Assembly (NCBI GenBank): GCA_037178675.1
Contig: JAYMGJ010000040.1
Coordinates: 124,001 to 188,000, forward strand
Direction: 5' to 3'
Origin: Scleroderma bovista
Lineage: Eukaryota; Basidiomycota; Agaricomycetes; Boletales; Sclerodermataceae
DNA length: 64,000 nt
The stretch's first letter is position 1; every line of letters starts with the position of its first letter. Made by a program: the position numbers and the translations under genes. The notes beneath the pieces were generated by a model. It was not told where the DNA came from and did not search any database. It was given only the letters and a program-made list of their open reading frames with translations. This document shows positions 1-11,556 of this stretch, one piece after another.

Positions 1-920
1 ACTTCGTCTGCCATGACAAGTAAATTGAACTCTTTCGCGAGAGCCGCTATTTTCTCAAGTTCGTCTTTGGTAAATATTTTACCGACAGGATTGTGTGGTG
101 TGTTCACTATGATCATCTTTGTCCGAGGAGTAATAGCGCGGCTACACTTGCTATGATATAATTGGTTGATAAGGCGAAGGCGTCTACGTACCGTAATTCG
201 TCGAAATCTATTGTCCAATCTGCACTGGAAGGCTTATCACCATCTAGGTTAGGATGAAAGGGAACATAGACGGGTTTTCCCCCATTGAAGATCACGGAGG
301 CGAGATACTGGTCGAAGAAAGGTTCGAACATGATGACTTCGTCCCCATGATCCAAAAAAGCGGTGAAAACGGAATACTGGCCTTATGAGGACATGAGCCG
401 AGGTAGATTAGAGATGAAGGATGAAGGACCTTGATTTGCACCACTGGTGACCAGTATTTCTGTTTCCACGTCAAGGGATCTATTAAAGGAACCCTCATAG
501 AAAGCTTTTATTGCGTTGCGCAAGCGTATGCGACCTTTGGGATGGGAGTAGTGATTGGGTAAGACGGTTTTGAGGGCGGCATTTGCAGCATCGGTGACCC
601 AGGTGGGTGGGGAGAAGTTCATGTATCCTTGACCAAGGTTGATGCAGTCATGAGGGAGGTTTATAGCGCTTGGGATAAGATGAACGAGGGAGGGAGAAAG
701 GGAGAATCAGGCGCACTGACTTGAAGACAGACCAGACGTCTTGCTGGAGCGCGCGTCCCTCGACAAGACGGGATGCGATGGGTATGGGGTATAAATTATC
801 GCTCGACATTGCCCTTGCTGGATGGATCCGGGTGGGGAGACACACGGAGACGAAGCCAGAAGACGCAGCCGCACGAGTGGCTGACAAGACCCTCGCTGAT
901 AGTCCAAGTAACCGTGTCAT
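1..920 (-). CDS. BNA3: Kynurenine/cysteine-conjugate aminotransferase, class I fold (5' part; runs off the window)
   Basis: This is a PLP-dependent aminotransferase of the kynurenine aminotransferase (Bna3/KAT) family, which transaminates kynurenine to kynurenic acid. The N-terminal two-fifths is visible in several exons. Family landmarks in order are INLGQGYMNF-type sequence (DCINLGQGYMNFSPP), HYSHPKGRIRLRNAI, LVTSGANQG, DHGDEVIMFEPFFDQY and, at the window edge, NTPHNPVGKIFTKDEL followed by VMADE. The PLP lysine lies outside the window. The chosen ATG at 918-920 gives an Arg/Ser/Ala-rich leader that looks like a mitochondrial presequence. A second Met (MSSDNLYPIP) could start a cytosolic form. 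The gene is divergent from the ankyrin/FYVE gene, with 76 bp between the start codons. Family assignment is firm; the preferred substrate is inferred. Confidence 0.85.
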
Positions 921-996
921 CGACTCGAGTTGAGGTTCCCACGGAGTCGGTCATTTTCTCTTTAAAGACGCGTCCGACTCGTCGCGACTCACGAAC

Positions 997-3900
997 ATGT
1001 CCACGCCTACCAGCTCTACTTGTGTGGGCACGACGGTATAGTATGTCGCTCGCAGTAATATGTTTTTATTGCTAATCCTGTCATTTTGAAGTGATCTGGC
1101 ACTATCCACTTCATCGTACCAGGACAGCGACGACGAAGGTGGCTTTTCGTATACTGCAGACGATTCAGACGAGGAATTCGTTTACCCAGCAGCTTCTGGC
1201 AACGCGCCATCGAGCGAGGGGCCTCCCCCACCTCTTGAGATACATCCCCCGACCTCGTCCACAAGCCAACCCGAGCAACATCTGTCCTCCTCGCAATCCT
1301 CTGCACGCGCTTGTGTTCAACCAAAATCCCATGCTTCTCCTGCGCAGTTAGAAGCACTTTGTGCAGCCGCTTCTTCCGGTGATCTCCTTCTCTTGAAGAA
1401 ATTATTTTCTACCGCCCTCCAAGGCGGTGACCTTGAACCATTTGCCCTTGCGAACGACGCTTCCTCGCGTACAGGGTTCACTGCCGTCCACTCCGCTGCA
1501 ACTCGCGGTCATCTCGAGGTCATCCAGTGGTGTCAGTGTTGACCTACTTCGTGCCACATTGTTTCATCCACTTACCTCCGTTCTCCCAGTGATCGAAGAA
1601 TGTGGTGCCATGCCAGACTTGGAGGATCGCGAAGGAGAGGTTCGTCAGGCGTCTTTCACTTACCCTTCGTCGCTCATGTTACACAGACCGCTTTGCACAA
1701 GGCAGCTCTTCATGGCCACCTATCGATCATTAAATATTTGTTGCCAGAAAAGGCAGATGTTCACGCTTGCGACGCAGATGGATGGACAGCACTCCACAAT
1801 GCTTGCTCCAAGGTCAGTCCTCGTGCCATTTTCCACCCTTTTTATCCTTCATGGTAAATGCCTAACAGGGCTATCTTGACATAGTCAAATGGTTGTGCGA
1901 GTCGGGAGGCGCAGCAGATCGAGTAAATGGCGCCAGTGGTGTCGATCTCCCAAGCAAAGGCGGTTGGACTCCTCTCAGTAAGGCTCGCTGACTCTGTCAT
2001 ATTTCCCGCCTTTTATACCCTTTCACAGTGAACGCTGCGTCAAAGGGTCATCTTCCTGTTGTGCTCTATTTATTGAAAAAGCAAGGGGCAAATCCTCTTG
2101 TGCGGAACACTTGGGGAGAAACCGCCTATGATATAGCTGCCGCAGTATTCGAAATTTGGGTTTGCGAGGTAACCCTTTGTCAATATAAGCATGTTCTCAT
2201 TGGTCTCAACAGCCTTCCAGGTTATACAAAAGGCTGAAGCAGAACGCTGGCGCTATACGACAGTCCCATATAATCCGCTGGCTGTTCATATAGCAGTTCC
2301 GCTGATTCTGTATGAGAACCAACGCCTCGACACTCATCTAAAGGTGCTTGCTGTTTCTGGCGGTAAACCTAGATTTTCTACCTCGGGATTAGGAAGACAC
2401 GGCGATCGTCCGCCATTTGAGCTGAAGTTGCCTTCGCCAGATGAGGAAACAGGTGCATCGTTCGTTGCATCTCGGCGTAGTGACGTACAGCTTCCGGTCA
2501 GGGCTGCTCCGCACGCTTTACTCATTTCGCCCCATGGAGATAGTACCATCCCAGAGGGCGCAGAAAGGAGCCATTTTTGGCTGTGAGTCCTTGATTTCTA
2601 CATGATTTCTTGCCTATAATCGTAGTCAATCTGTAGATGTGAATGGACGCTGGATACTACTCCCCCTGGAGTCGATGGAGAGTCTGGCTGGCAATATGCC
2701 CAAACATTCGATGCTCCTGAGGAAGCTTGGACAGCGAGGCCCCCTCTGCAGTTGGAAAGCCTTTTGTCTGGATCCGGCCTTGTGGCTTTAGGACTGACTT
2801 CTCCGGTCCGAAGCCACAGCTATGGAAGCGGCAGTAGCACCGCTGGACCATCTACTCGAGTAGCGTATGCACAGACTTGGGTACGTCGCAGACGTTGGGT
2901 GCGAGTCATGCGCCGTCGGCTCGATATACCTCCGCTGCCTTTCATGGAACCCGACGGTGCACTGTACCATCTGGCTGCGGATGGGGCTCTGGTTCCATGC
3001 GTAAGCGATGAGGAGAGCAACCCTGGTGATCCCGATGGACAAGAGCTTGGGGCTATGCCCCCTAACCCCCTTTTGTTGGCACAAGATTACGTCGTTCGTG
3101 CACGATACCTTGTAGGAAATCAGTCTCGCGACTCCGGACATGACAATGGAGCCCTTTCTGTCACAGAGGCACGTCGAGCCATTGCGAAACTGGAGCGTGC
3201 AACAACAGAATTGCGTCAAGGCATTCTCGGTAATTTGGACACAGGCTGTGAAAATATTTTCCAATTCTGACATATCTGGCAGGTGATGAGGACCATGATC
3301 GCAGAATGCAAGCCGAGGTCCTTTTAAACGCTTACAGCAGGGAGCTTGAACGTCGCCGTCTCTCTGCTGGCGCTCAGGGACTGCTCATCTCGAAACCGAC
3401 CGACGACCATGAATATAGTGACGACGACGACGACGACGACGACGAGAAAGAGTTCCACTACCCAGGCTTCACTCCTGCGGAAAAGCCACGCACTCCACCC
3501 GTACGGTCTGTTTCGGCGGACCACCGGCCGCCATCAGTTCTTAGGGCGCCAGCAGATCTTACGCCACACTTATCTCAAGCAGCGGAGTTTCGTGTTCCCA
3601 CTCGTGAAGCGCCCCCCAAAATGGTTACTTCAAGAAGGCCGCTTACCCCTCATGCTCTCTATGCTCAGTGGGAGAGGGATGACGAAGTTCAGGCTTGCAA
3701 CGACTGTCGGCGTCGGTTCACCTTCATCCTCCGAAGAGTAAGTTATTCCTTTGGAATCATCTCATTCTCTTTCTGACCTTTTTATTGCCACCACGTCATT
3801 AGCATGTAAGTAGTAGCTTAGATGACCACATGACAGAGCTCTGACAGACAGTAGCACTGCAGGAGGTGTGGCCGTATTTTCTGCGATCGTTGTTCGTCCC

Positions 3901-4648
3901 ACAGGGCTCTCCTTCAACCCTCCGACACCGTTTCTGATCTTGCATTCCCTGAGCGCATTGCGACTGCCTCTTTTCAACGTGTCTGTCGCACCTGCTTTGA
4001 CATACATAATGCCAGCGTTCCTGTGGGACTCCAGCCCTCAACATCTGCTGCTGCGGGCCGTATTACAACTGAGCCAGGCAGATTGTCAGTCCCTGGTCAT
4101 GTCACGCGACAAAACTCCAGTTCCCAGCTGAGTGATCTTGCGGAGTGAGCAATCAAGAATTGATTCGCCGGTCCATTGCTAAGTGCATAAACAGATGTCC
4201 TGTATGTGGGGTCAGCCTAACAGACTTGGGACTGCCTCCCGATCAAGAAGCTCACGTCAGAGGGTGCCTAGAAGGCGGTATCGGATCCCCCATCCACCAA
4301 TCTGACAGATATCTGGTTTATAGACTTCCTGATGGAAGCGCTTTGCTTGGTGTCGAATGTACGTTCTTTCGGCCTTTCGGTCAGCGATTCTTTCCCTGAC
4401 AGAAGTGTAGGTGCCATTTGTTTGGAAGAGTTTACAAGAGGTATTCATTTGGATTTCACCCTCCACCACATATCATTGCCTAAGTCATCTTTGTAGGCTC
4501 TGAGGTTGCACGAATGGACTGCTTCTGCAGTTTCCACAACGGTATGCCAGTGTATTTGAATCCCAGTGTAAGAAGAGCTCATAGGTATATAGTTTGCTTG
4601 GCCTCCTGGCTGCAGCGGCGTAGGAGTTGTCCTATCCACGCTCGTTGA
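997..4648 (+). CDS. Ankyrin repeat - DysF - FYVE - RING protein, probable membrane-bound E3 ubiquitin ligase
   Basis: This large multi-exon gene starts with MSTPTSSTCVG and ends in SCPIHAR. In order it encodes: an acidic N-terminus; ankyrin repeats (TALHKAALHGHLSIIKYLL, GWTALHNACSKGYLDIVKWL, AASKGHLPVVLYLLKKQGAN); a dysferlin-type region with an N-terminal half (YENQR, then SEWTLDTTPPGVDGESGWQYA and TFDAPEEAW) and a C-terminal half (VRRRRWVRVMRRRLD); an Asp run encoded by GAC repeats at 3420-3442; a FYVE finger (WERDDEVQACNDC, RRHHCRRCG, RVCRTCFD); and a C-terminal RING (ECAICLEEF, CFCSFHNVC, CPIH) of Pib1 type. FYVE domains bind PI3P on endosomes. RINGs of this type act with E2 enzymes. DysF domains occur in peroxins and TECPR1. 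I infer an endosomal or lysosomal E3 ligase. Exons were joined by eye from reading-frame continuity; the middle borders are approximate. Confidence 0.85.
3803..3805 (+). other. Predicted 3-nt microexon (CAT, His) completing the FYVE RRHHCR motif
   Basis: The preceding exon ends in CGA AGA at 3737, followed by GTAAGT. The next clear coding exon starts with CAC TGC AGG AGG at 3855. Direct splicing would give R-R-H-C-R and lose one of the two adjacent histidines that define FYVE domains. Inside the gap, CAT at 3803-3805 is preceded by TTAG and followed by GTAAGT. Using it as an exon gives R-R-H-H-C-R and splits a 117-nt gap into introns of 65 and 49 nt, the usual size here. The donor and acceptor are seen directly; use of the exon is inferred. 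Confidence 0.7.
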
Positions 4649-4797
4649 GTATGGTGGACGTATTCACGCCGAACCGTTATACCTAGGTTAGACCTTCATC
4701 CATTTAACTAATGTGGCTGCACCTCGATGTATATGTATAATACATGCCACGACTACTATCCCCCATATGCGGAACATGGAACACAGGAATTCTCCAC

Positions 4798-5785
4798 TTA
4801 ATCAATGTCTCGTGGCTCGTAGAACGTGCTATACCGGATTCTACTCTCATCCACACGTATTATGTCCGACAGGTCTTCTAGGTCGGGAGGAACAATATCC
4901 TGGCCTTTGATACCATCGTCTTGATCATCTTGGAACCATGCGGATGGATCGTTGTCGTCGTCGTCGTCGTCGTCGTCGTCCCAATCTTCGAGATCAGAGT
5001 CAGTTGGTTTATAACTCCTTGAGGTGACTTGATCAGTATCATGCAGAAGAAATGATGGGCAAGGTTCTTACAGAAAAGTCCATAAACGAGAATCCATTTC
5101 CTGTCTTGACAGGATTTCACCTTTGACTGGCAGTCCTACGCGCTTCCGCCTTTCGTCCGTGCGATGTTGCCTTGCGACGTCCTCTGCATGCGCACGTTGT
5201 TCCAATGCGACAGCCTCCTGTAGGGTAAGAGAACCTATGTGACTATTACCATTCGAAGGTAAAGGAGCCTGCGTTAGACAATTTCAAGTTAGAACAAGGC
5301 GTTTGCACATTCTACACATCGGAATACAGACATATAAGGATAGTGCCCGTCGTTTAGCATCTATTATCCGGGGGTGTTCGTCAACACTCATTGTCTCGTC
5401 AGCGTTGATGTTAGTGTTCTTGATACCCTTTCGAATTTCTTCGACGCCTTCAAGTTCTAGCAAGCGAGAGGAAATTGCCTTCTGTTCCATTGATAGTCGT
5501 TGCACAAGGGCAGACGTAGAAGCTGACCTGCAGTAAATGGATCGTAAGCGTTAGGACCTCTACTAAGTAGTCCCGTAAAGTTACGATTCATACAAGCGAG
5601 GGGGCCTACGATGAACGAAGTAGTCTTTCGTTGCGGTCATACTGGTCGTGCAGCTCTCGCAGGGTCATATCTGCGATGGGCCTGTGCTTGGGCCGGGGTG
5701 CTGCCATGAAGCCTGGTGGTATTGCTGGCTTGCTACGTTGAGGCGAGGTCGGCGATTGCGGATAGTTTGCTCTGAGAGGGCCCAT
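4798..5785 (-). CDS. Small acidic protein resembling RNA polymerase II factor Gdown1 (POLR2M/GRINL1A)
   Basis: Four exons give a protein of about 250 residues. It opens with MGPLRANYPQSP, then IPPGFMAAPRPKHRP and a helix MTLRELHDQYDRNERLLRSS. A second exon contains LSMEQKAISSRLLELEGVEE. A third has GSLTLQEAVALEQRAH and a basic segment RTDERRKRVGLPVKGEIL. The last carries an Asp run encoded by GAC repeats, NDPSAWFQDDQDDG, and ends STFYEPRDID. The order (Pro-Gly-Phe element, LREL..RQ/NERLL helix, QKAI..EE helix, LSLQEA-like segment, acidic Trp-containing tail) resembles my memory of animal Gdown1, which binds Pol II and opposes TFIIF and termination factors. The similarity is short and patchy, so the identity is tentative. 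The gene is tail-to-tail with the FYVE/RING gene. Confidence 0.45.
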
Positions 5786-5981
5786 GGTGAGGAATGTGTG
5801 CGAGGAATGTGGGAGGAAACGATGGTTTGCGAGATGCCTCATTCGGACGGCCAGATAATGGGAACAGTTACAATACAGCAGTACCGATGCTACTGGTACA
5901 CAATGAAACACGAGTACGAGTACATGCAACAGCCATAGAACATGCGTTGTGATAAACTCCTTCTCTTATTTCCTCGACGTA

Positions 5982-7101
5982 TCACATGAACATATCCCCC
6001 TGCAGAGTAAAAGGTGGGTGGATGAACCAATGTAGAATAGCTCGACACTTACTGCCCCAGGTGGCATGAATTCATCATTGTCGGGTTCGCCGGTACGCCT
6101 TCCTTGGGTTCTTCTGCCAAAGGGTGGATTAAAAGGCGTGATGGGATCAAATCGTGCACCAGGGGGGGCGCCAAGGGGGGGCAGAAATCCGTCTCCGCCC
6201 CAAGGTCCCCTCCTGCCATTCGACCTATTGTCTCTCACGGAACCAAAAATTGGGTGATCAGGTCCAACGAACATTCCGTCCCCTCCATGAGGCGGGAACA
6301 AGGCTGGGGGCGCAAACGGAAACCCTCCGAATGGCTCCAGATCCCGTCGTCCAATCTCAAGAGGATTACCGGACGGTATGTGTGAGCGCGGAGCATACGG
6401 GATGTCATCTAGGAAGGGGGGCGTCGCTGGTCTTGGGTGGGCAGGAGGCGGATTATTTGCAGGACCAGGCGCTGATCGACCGACATATGGCGATGTCTCT
6501 TCAGCTTCTTCTGAGTAGCCTTCCTTTCTAAGGCCCGGAACGAGCATTTGTATGATCCTGAGCTTGAGCTGAGAGATAAGATCTGCGATGCGATTGGAAG
6601 TTATAAACCCGTTGACCAGAGGGGGGGCATTAGGCTGGGCAGTATCGTGGGGGTAGAACGACGGTGATGTGAAATCGTTGGTAGAGATGTCCAACGAAGC
6701 AGACCGATCATTCTAGGAGTGAAGTTGAGTCGATAAACGTACACAGGGGCAGATCTGCGTACTTCGACGGCAATGGCATTGATCAAAGTGCGCTGGCCAA
6801 GCTTTATGGCCTTTACAACAAATTCGAGACTACTCTGTTCATGGTTGTATCTGAAAGTACGATCTACAGGCCCCTTTGTATTCCAATCATCTGGTAGAAC
6901 ATTGTCAGGATGGGGTCTTGCCGGGGATGCGTCGTCGGTAGCGACTAGACGAAAGCCAAGTGCAGTAAAGGCTGCGTGGACGAGAGCAGCAATTCCATCG
7001 TGAGGCGATGATAATCTCTTGTTCGATGGAGGAAGTAAATTCGGGATCTGGTTGACGAGTGCAGCCGGGTCCAGAATGTTGCTGGCCATGATGCTCGACA
7101 T
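5982..7101 (-). CDS. FUB1: Proteasome regulator PI31
   Basis: The N-terminal part (DGIAALVHAAFTALGFRLVA, NVLPDDWN, FRYNHEQSSLEFVVKAIKLG) matches the FP (Fbxo7/PI31) dimerisation fold. The C-terminal half is a long Pro/Gly/Arg-rich, disordered tail (DPITPFNPPFGRR, RTGEPDNDEFMPPGA). After a last intron, a tiny exon at 5982-5999 adds GDMFM and the stop, the usual end of this family. Upstream of the tail lies the segment LISQLKLRIIQMLVPGLRKE. PI31 binds the 20S core, inhibits it in vitro, and acts in proteasome assembly and transport. I chose the ATG at 7099-7101 (MSSIMASNILDP); the Met at 7089 is an alternative. Other proteasome genes lie 12-15 kb downstream in the window. Confidence 0.88.
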
Positions 7102-7213
7102 TCGATCTGTCGTCACTGGCACAAATACATTCGCTTATTAGTCAGCAGCATGGGATCCTAACAAAGACAAACAAGGGCATTTCTCTTCCTACGCTCACTC
7201 ATTCCCCGGAGTC
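7102..7213. promoter_or_regulatory. Divergent spacer between PI31 and PRP5 (112 bp)
   Basis: Only 112 bp separate the start codons of two genes facing away from each other, so both core promoters must lie here or reach into the genes. There is a pyrimidine-rich stretch before the PRP5 ATG. I see no TATA box and no GACGCGTC palindrome in this spacer. Confidence 0.6.
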
Positions 7214-10200
7214 ATGACACGCAGGGACAGGTCTTATTCACCAGAGAGCTCAAACAAAAGGGTAAGGCCATCTCACCGTTCACCTCGGTCTCCTTCGCCA
7301 ACTAGGCGGAATACCCAAAGGACCAGCAGGAGATACGACGACGAAAGGGACAGAGACCGCGACAGAGTGAGGGACAGGGACAGGGATAGGGATAGGGATA
7401 GGGATAGGGACAGAGACAGAGACAGAGACCGGTACAGGGATGAGAGGTATCGCGATGATAGGCGTCGAGACAATTATAGAGACGACAGAAGGGATGACCG
7501 ACGCGACGACAGAAGACGCTCACGTTCCCCGGATCGGAAGGACCGTGATCGTCGAGCGACGCCCCCTTCAGCAAAGCCCGTACTAGAAGCAACGTCAACG
7601 CCTACACCTCCGCCGGAAGACGACAAGCTCAAAGCTAAGCGTGCCAAACTGGAAGCTTGGAAGAAAGAGCGGGAAGCTAAAAAGGCACTGGATGAAGCTA
7701 AAGCCAAAGCAATGGCCCTTGCTGGGAAGTCAGCACCAGGTTCGTTGTCAGCCACATATTTTCTAGACAAGATTTCATATCACTTGATCTTACCTCCACA
7801 GCTCCACCGACCCCCACGTTGGCCAAACCAGGCGCGACACTCAATCGTGCTGCTTTGACTGGCCTGGGACTGAAAGGTTTGCCGCTCAAGCCTGACGTCC
7901 TTAAGGCCTCAAAGGTCACAGTAGCTGCAATGGATGACTCTGTCGAGACTAAACAACGCAAACTGGAGACCCTCGGGGAGATGCCTGCTGTCGATATGAC
8001 CATGGCGGATGGGGAAGCCAGCGTAGGCGATCTTGAAGTTGACGACGATGACGAGGAGGCGAACAGAATGGACCAAGCCATGAAGAAAAAGGCTGCTGAT
8101 GCTATGGACGAGGATGAGGAGCTTGACCCTCTTGACGCATATATGAGTGGAGTCAAAGAAGAGGTCAAAAAGGTCAATGCTGAAGACATGATGAGGGTCG
8201 ATGGCGGCCCTGGTCCATCTCGTGTTCGCCTTGACGATCGCATGGTAGAGGACGGTGCTGGCGATGCAGAGGAAACCGTAGTTGAGGATGAGCTCGACGT
8301 TACTGGTTTGAATCCGGAAGATATTCTTGCTCTTGCCGCTAAGAAGGCCAAGAAGAAAGACATTGCCACGGTCGACCACTCTCGCATAAACTACGAACCG
8401 TTCCGAAAAGATTTCTATCTCCCTCCGTCAGACGTTGCAACCATGACGGATGAAGAGGCTGACCTCCTGAGGCTTGATCTGGATGGCATCAAGATACGTG
8501 GCATTGATTGCCCTAGACCCGTCACCAAGTGGAGCCAATTTGGCCTTCCTGCAAGCTGGTAGGCATTTCGCTTACTCCTCGCTTACTTTACTATTTTCTG
8601 ACTTCCATTGACACAGCTTGGATGTTATAAAACGGTTCAATTATGTAGCTCCGACTGCCATTCAGGCACAAGCAATTCCTGCTATCATGTCTGGTCGGGA
8701 TGTTATTGGTGTTGCCAAAACAGGCTCTGGAAAAACTATTGCATTCTTGCTACCGCTTTTCCGACATATCAAGGACCAGCGACCTCTTGAACAAATGGAG
8801 GGACCTCTTGCTATCGTTATGACTCCAACCCGCGAACTCGCTGTTCAAATTCATCGTGAATGCAAACCCTTTTTGAAGGTACTAAATTTACGGGTGAGTG
8901 TTTTCGTTTTCTCGATCCTTGAGTATTGGAACCAATCATACATATCCAGGCAGTGTGTGCTTACGGGGGCTCACCAATCAAAGATCAGATTGCGGAACTC
9001 AAGAAAGGAGCTGAAATTATTGTTTGCACCCCTGGACGGATGATTGACCTCCTCACAGCAAATTCGGGACGCGTAACCAATCTAAAACGAGTTACTTATG
9101 TCGTTCTTGACGAAGCGGACCGGATGTTTGATATGGGGTTCGAACCGCAGGTTATGAAGATCGTCAATAATATTCGGCCCGATCGCCAGACCGTTCTCTT
9201 CTCAGCTACGTTCCCGAAGCAAATGGATTCACTAGCACGAAAGATTCTCCAAAAACCGCTCGAAATTACTGTCGGAGGTCGGTCTGTAGTTGCCCCTGAG
9301 ATTGACCAGATCGTGGAAGTCCGTCCCGAGGAGTCCAAGTTTAATCGCTTGCTAGAAATTCTCGGACAAATGTATAATGAAGATCCAGAATGTCGTACAC
9401 TCATCTTCGTTGATCGGCAGGAAGCTGCCGATAACCTTCTCCGTGATTTGATGCGGAAAGGCTACCTCTGCATGTCTCTCCATGGAGGAAAAGACCAGGT
9501 TGATCGTGATTCTACTATTGCTGATTTTAAGTCTGGTGTTGTTCCTATCGTCATCGCTACCTCGGTTGCTGCCCGTGGCCTAGACGTCAAACAACTGAAG
9601 CTTGTCATCAATTTCGATGCCCCTAATCATATGGAGGACTATGTTCATCGTGCTGGTAGAACAGGCCGTGCCGGAAACAAGGGAACATGCGTCACCTTCA
9701 TTACATCGGAACAAGAGAGGTATTCCGTCGACATATACCGCGCCTTAAAGGCAAGTAATGCTGCTATGCCTAAAGAACTCGAGGAACTAGCCAATGGTTT
9801 GTCACCCTCCGATTTTCAGAACCCCCTCATATTCACTTTTTTTCGTAGGGTTCTTGGAGAAAGTTAGGTCAGGAAAGGCACAAGTTGCTGGCTCCGGCTT
9901 TGGAGGCAAGGGCTTGGATCGCCTCGATAAGGAACGAGAAGCCAAAGATCGCGCCGAACGCAAGGCTTACGGAGAGGGTGGTGAGGACGAGAAGACAGAA
10001 GAACCGCAAAAGGCGTCCACAGGGGGTGACGATATGACTTTTGGCAATTTCAAGGTGGAAATTAGACGTGGACCTGCACCCGATTCTTCCAAGGGTATAC
10101 TGGGCGTCGGTAGCGCGGCAATTGCTGCGCGCCGCGCCGCGCATGCCAAGGAGGAAGAGAAGATCCAGGCGCAGATCCGTACAGCTCAAGAGGCAGCTGC

Positions 10201-10825
10201 CCGTGCTGGCAAAGACTCGCCTGCTGAGAAACAAGCCCTTAGTGTTGTCGCGAAACTCAACGCTCAATTGAAGGCCATGAAGCTTGTATTACAGTCACAA
10301 ATACAGCACGAAGAGAGCGGCGGCAGAAAGGCCAACCCTGACTCGACAGATTTTCACGCCATCATACCTATCAATGACTATCCACAAAAGGCGCGGTGGA
10401 GAGTGACGAACAAGGAAACCATGGTTCAGGTACGCAGAATGATGACTTGGTAAACCTGTGCTTACTGCGGTGTCCCCTAGCTTATTGATATGACAGGTGC
10501 TTCCGTTACCAACAAAGGTGAGTGCACCCAAAGGGGTATTTGCTTTTGAGTCTTAGGTTTGATAGGTATATACTACGAAACTGGGAAAGAGCCACCTGTG
10601 GAGGGACCACCTAAGCTTCATCTTCTCGTGGAATCAAACGAAGAGTGGAGGGTACGTGTAATTCGATTGTCCTTGCAAAGCGATTGTTCTTATTCTTTCT
10701 TTTTCCTGCAGGTGGAGCAAGCAGTGAGAGAGATCAAGCGCCTGCTTATCGAAGCCTCCGCCGCAGCATTGCAAGCTGAGATGCGCAATCCCAGCGCTGT
10801 TGTTGGACGGTACAGTGTTGTGTAG
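7214..10825 (+). CDS. PRP5: DEAD-box RNA helicase Prp5 (DDX46 family), U2 snRNP remodelling
   Basis: Prp5 promotes stable U2 binding at the branch site before the spliceosome forms. The N-terminus is rich in Arg-Ser and Arg-Asp, followed by a charged coiled-coil region ([20 protein letters not shown]) and an acidic linker. The family-specific stretch [17 protein letters not shown] precedes the Q-motif region ([15 protein letters not shown]). Helicase motifs follow: [60 protein letters not shown] and [10 protein letters not shown]. The C-terminus ([61 protein letters not shown]) is the conserved Prp5/DDX46 tail with a KH-like fold. The start [11 protein letters not shown] suits this family, and the stop is at 10823-10825. 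Short introns interrupt the gene, including near 7740, 8562, 8895 and 9795. Confidence 0.95.
7344..7440 (+). repeat. PRP5: Hexamer-type tandem repeat encoding Asp-Arg dipeptides inside PRP5
   Basis: A run of imperfect GACAGG/GATAGG/GACAGA hexamers codes for about a dozen Asp-Arg pairs in the N-terminal arm of Prp5. The inner block alternates between GATAGG and GACAGA subtypes, which suggests growth by slippage. Splicing factors often carry RD or RS arms, so the reading frame is kept. The repeat number is likely to vary between strains. Confidence 0.85.
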
Positions 10826-11556
10826 CCTGGTATTGGTGCCTTGTTTCGCACTTCTCTACGTTGCTGAGCAATCAATTAGTCAGTACTTGGATACCACGCG
10901 GTTTCGGGACTGAGAGTACTGAGGTGTCATGCGTGGAATCCCCGGGTACTGTTTTGTATCGTATAACCATTATTTGAGATGTACCAAGATGATGCGCAAG
11001 GACATTTTGATTCGGTATACATGTCGGTCTATAAGGTCACATGATAAGGAATTGTGTCTATCCTCCGATGACCCGAGACCCAAGTGGGCGAACCTGGCAG
11101 TTCAGTATGCAACTGCAGTATATTATGTATGAAGAGGGTGATTGATGGCTTTATGTTCTTCCCAGGTCAGAGAACATGTGACGGACACATTGCCGACGTC
11201 GGACTCTTCATTATGCATCAAGCATTGGTCAAATCGACCTTCACACCAACCGGTATGCATCTAACCTCAATGCTAACTATTATTGCGCGCTGTTCTGATT
11301 CAACGAGTAGCACATTGGCTTATAATCGTACGTTTTTCTGAACATCTTCCATGAAGGTGAAGGACATGACTATTGTCTGCACCACACTGATAGCCGTAAG
11401 CACTGCTGAGCGCTGATGCACATAATATTGCCTGAGGTGAGAAAGGCGTAATACTCCTTCTTGTCATCATTTGGCAGTGTTCCCTATAAACCCATATGAC
11501 GGCAGTTCAACACATCGGCTGCTGTTCCCTTCGGTCCCCATCGCAGAACGGTCGAT
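10826..11556 (+). promoter_or_regulatory. Intergenic region with TATA box upstream of the MFS transporter
   Basis: About 730 bp lie between PRP5 and the transporter. The only ORFs are short and show no family motif. TATAAA at 11485-11490 lies 67 bp before the transporter ATG at 11557 and is a plausible TATA box. I see nothing else. Confidence 0.45.

Noticed and set aside
4940..4980. GTCGTC run as a microsatellite outside genes
   Set aside because: It is the antisense of the Asp run in the acidic tail of the Gdown1-like protein, so it is coding.
7698..8387. 229-codon open frame on the minus strand
   Set aside because: Antisense to the acidic linker of PRP5; the Ser-rich translation comes from Asp/Glu codons on the other strand.
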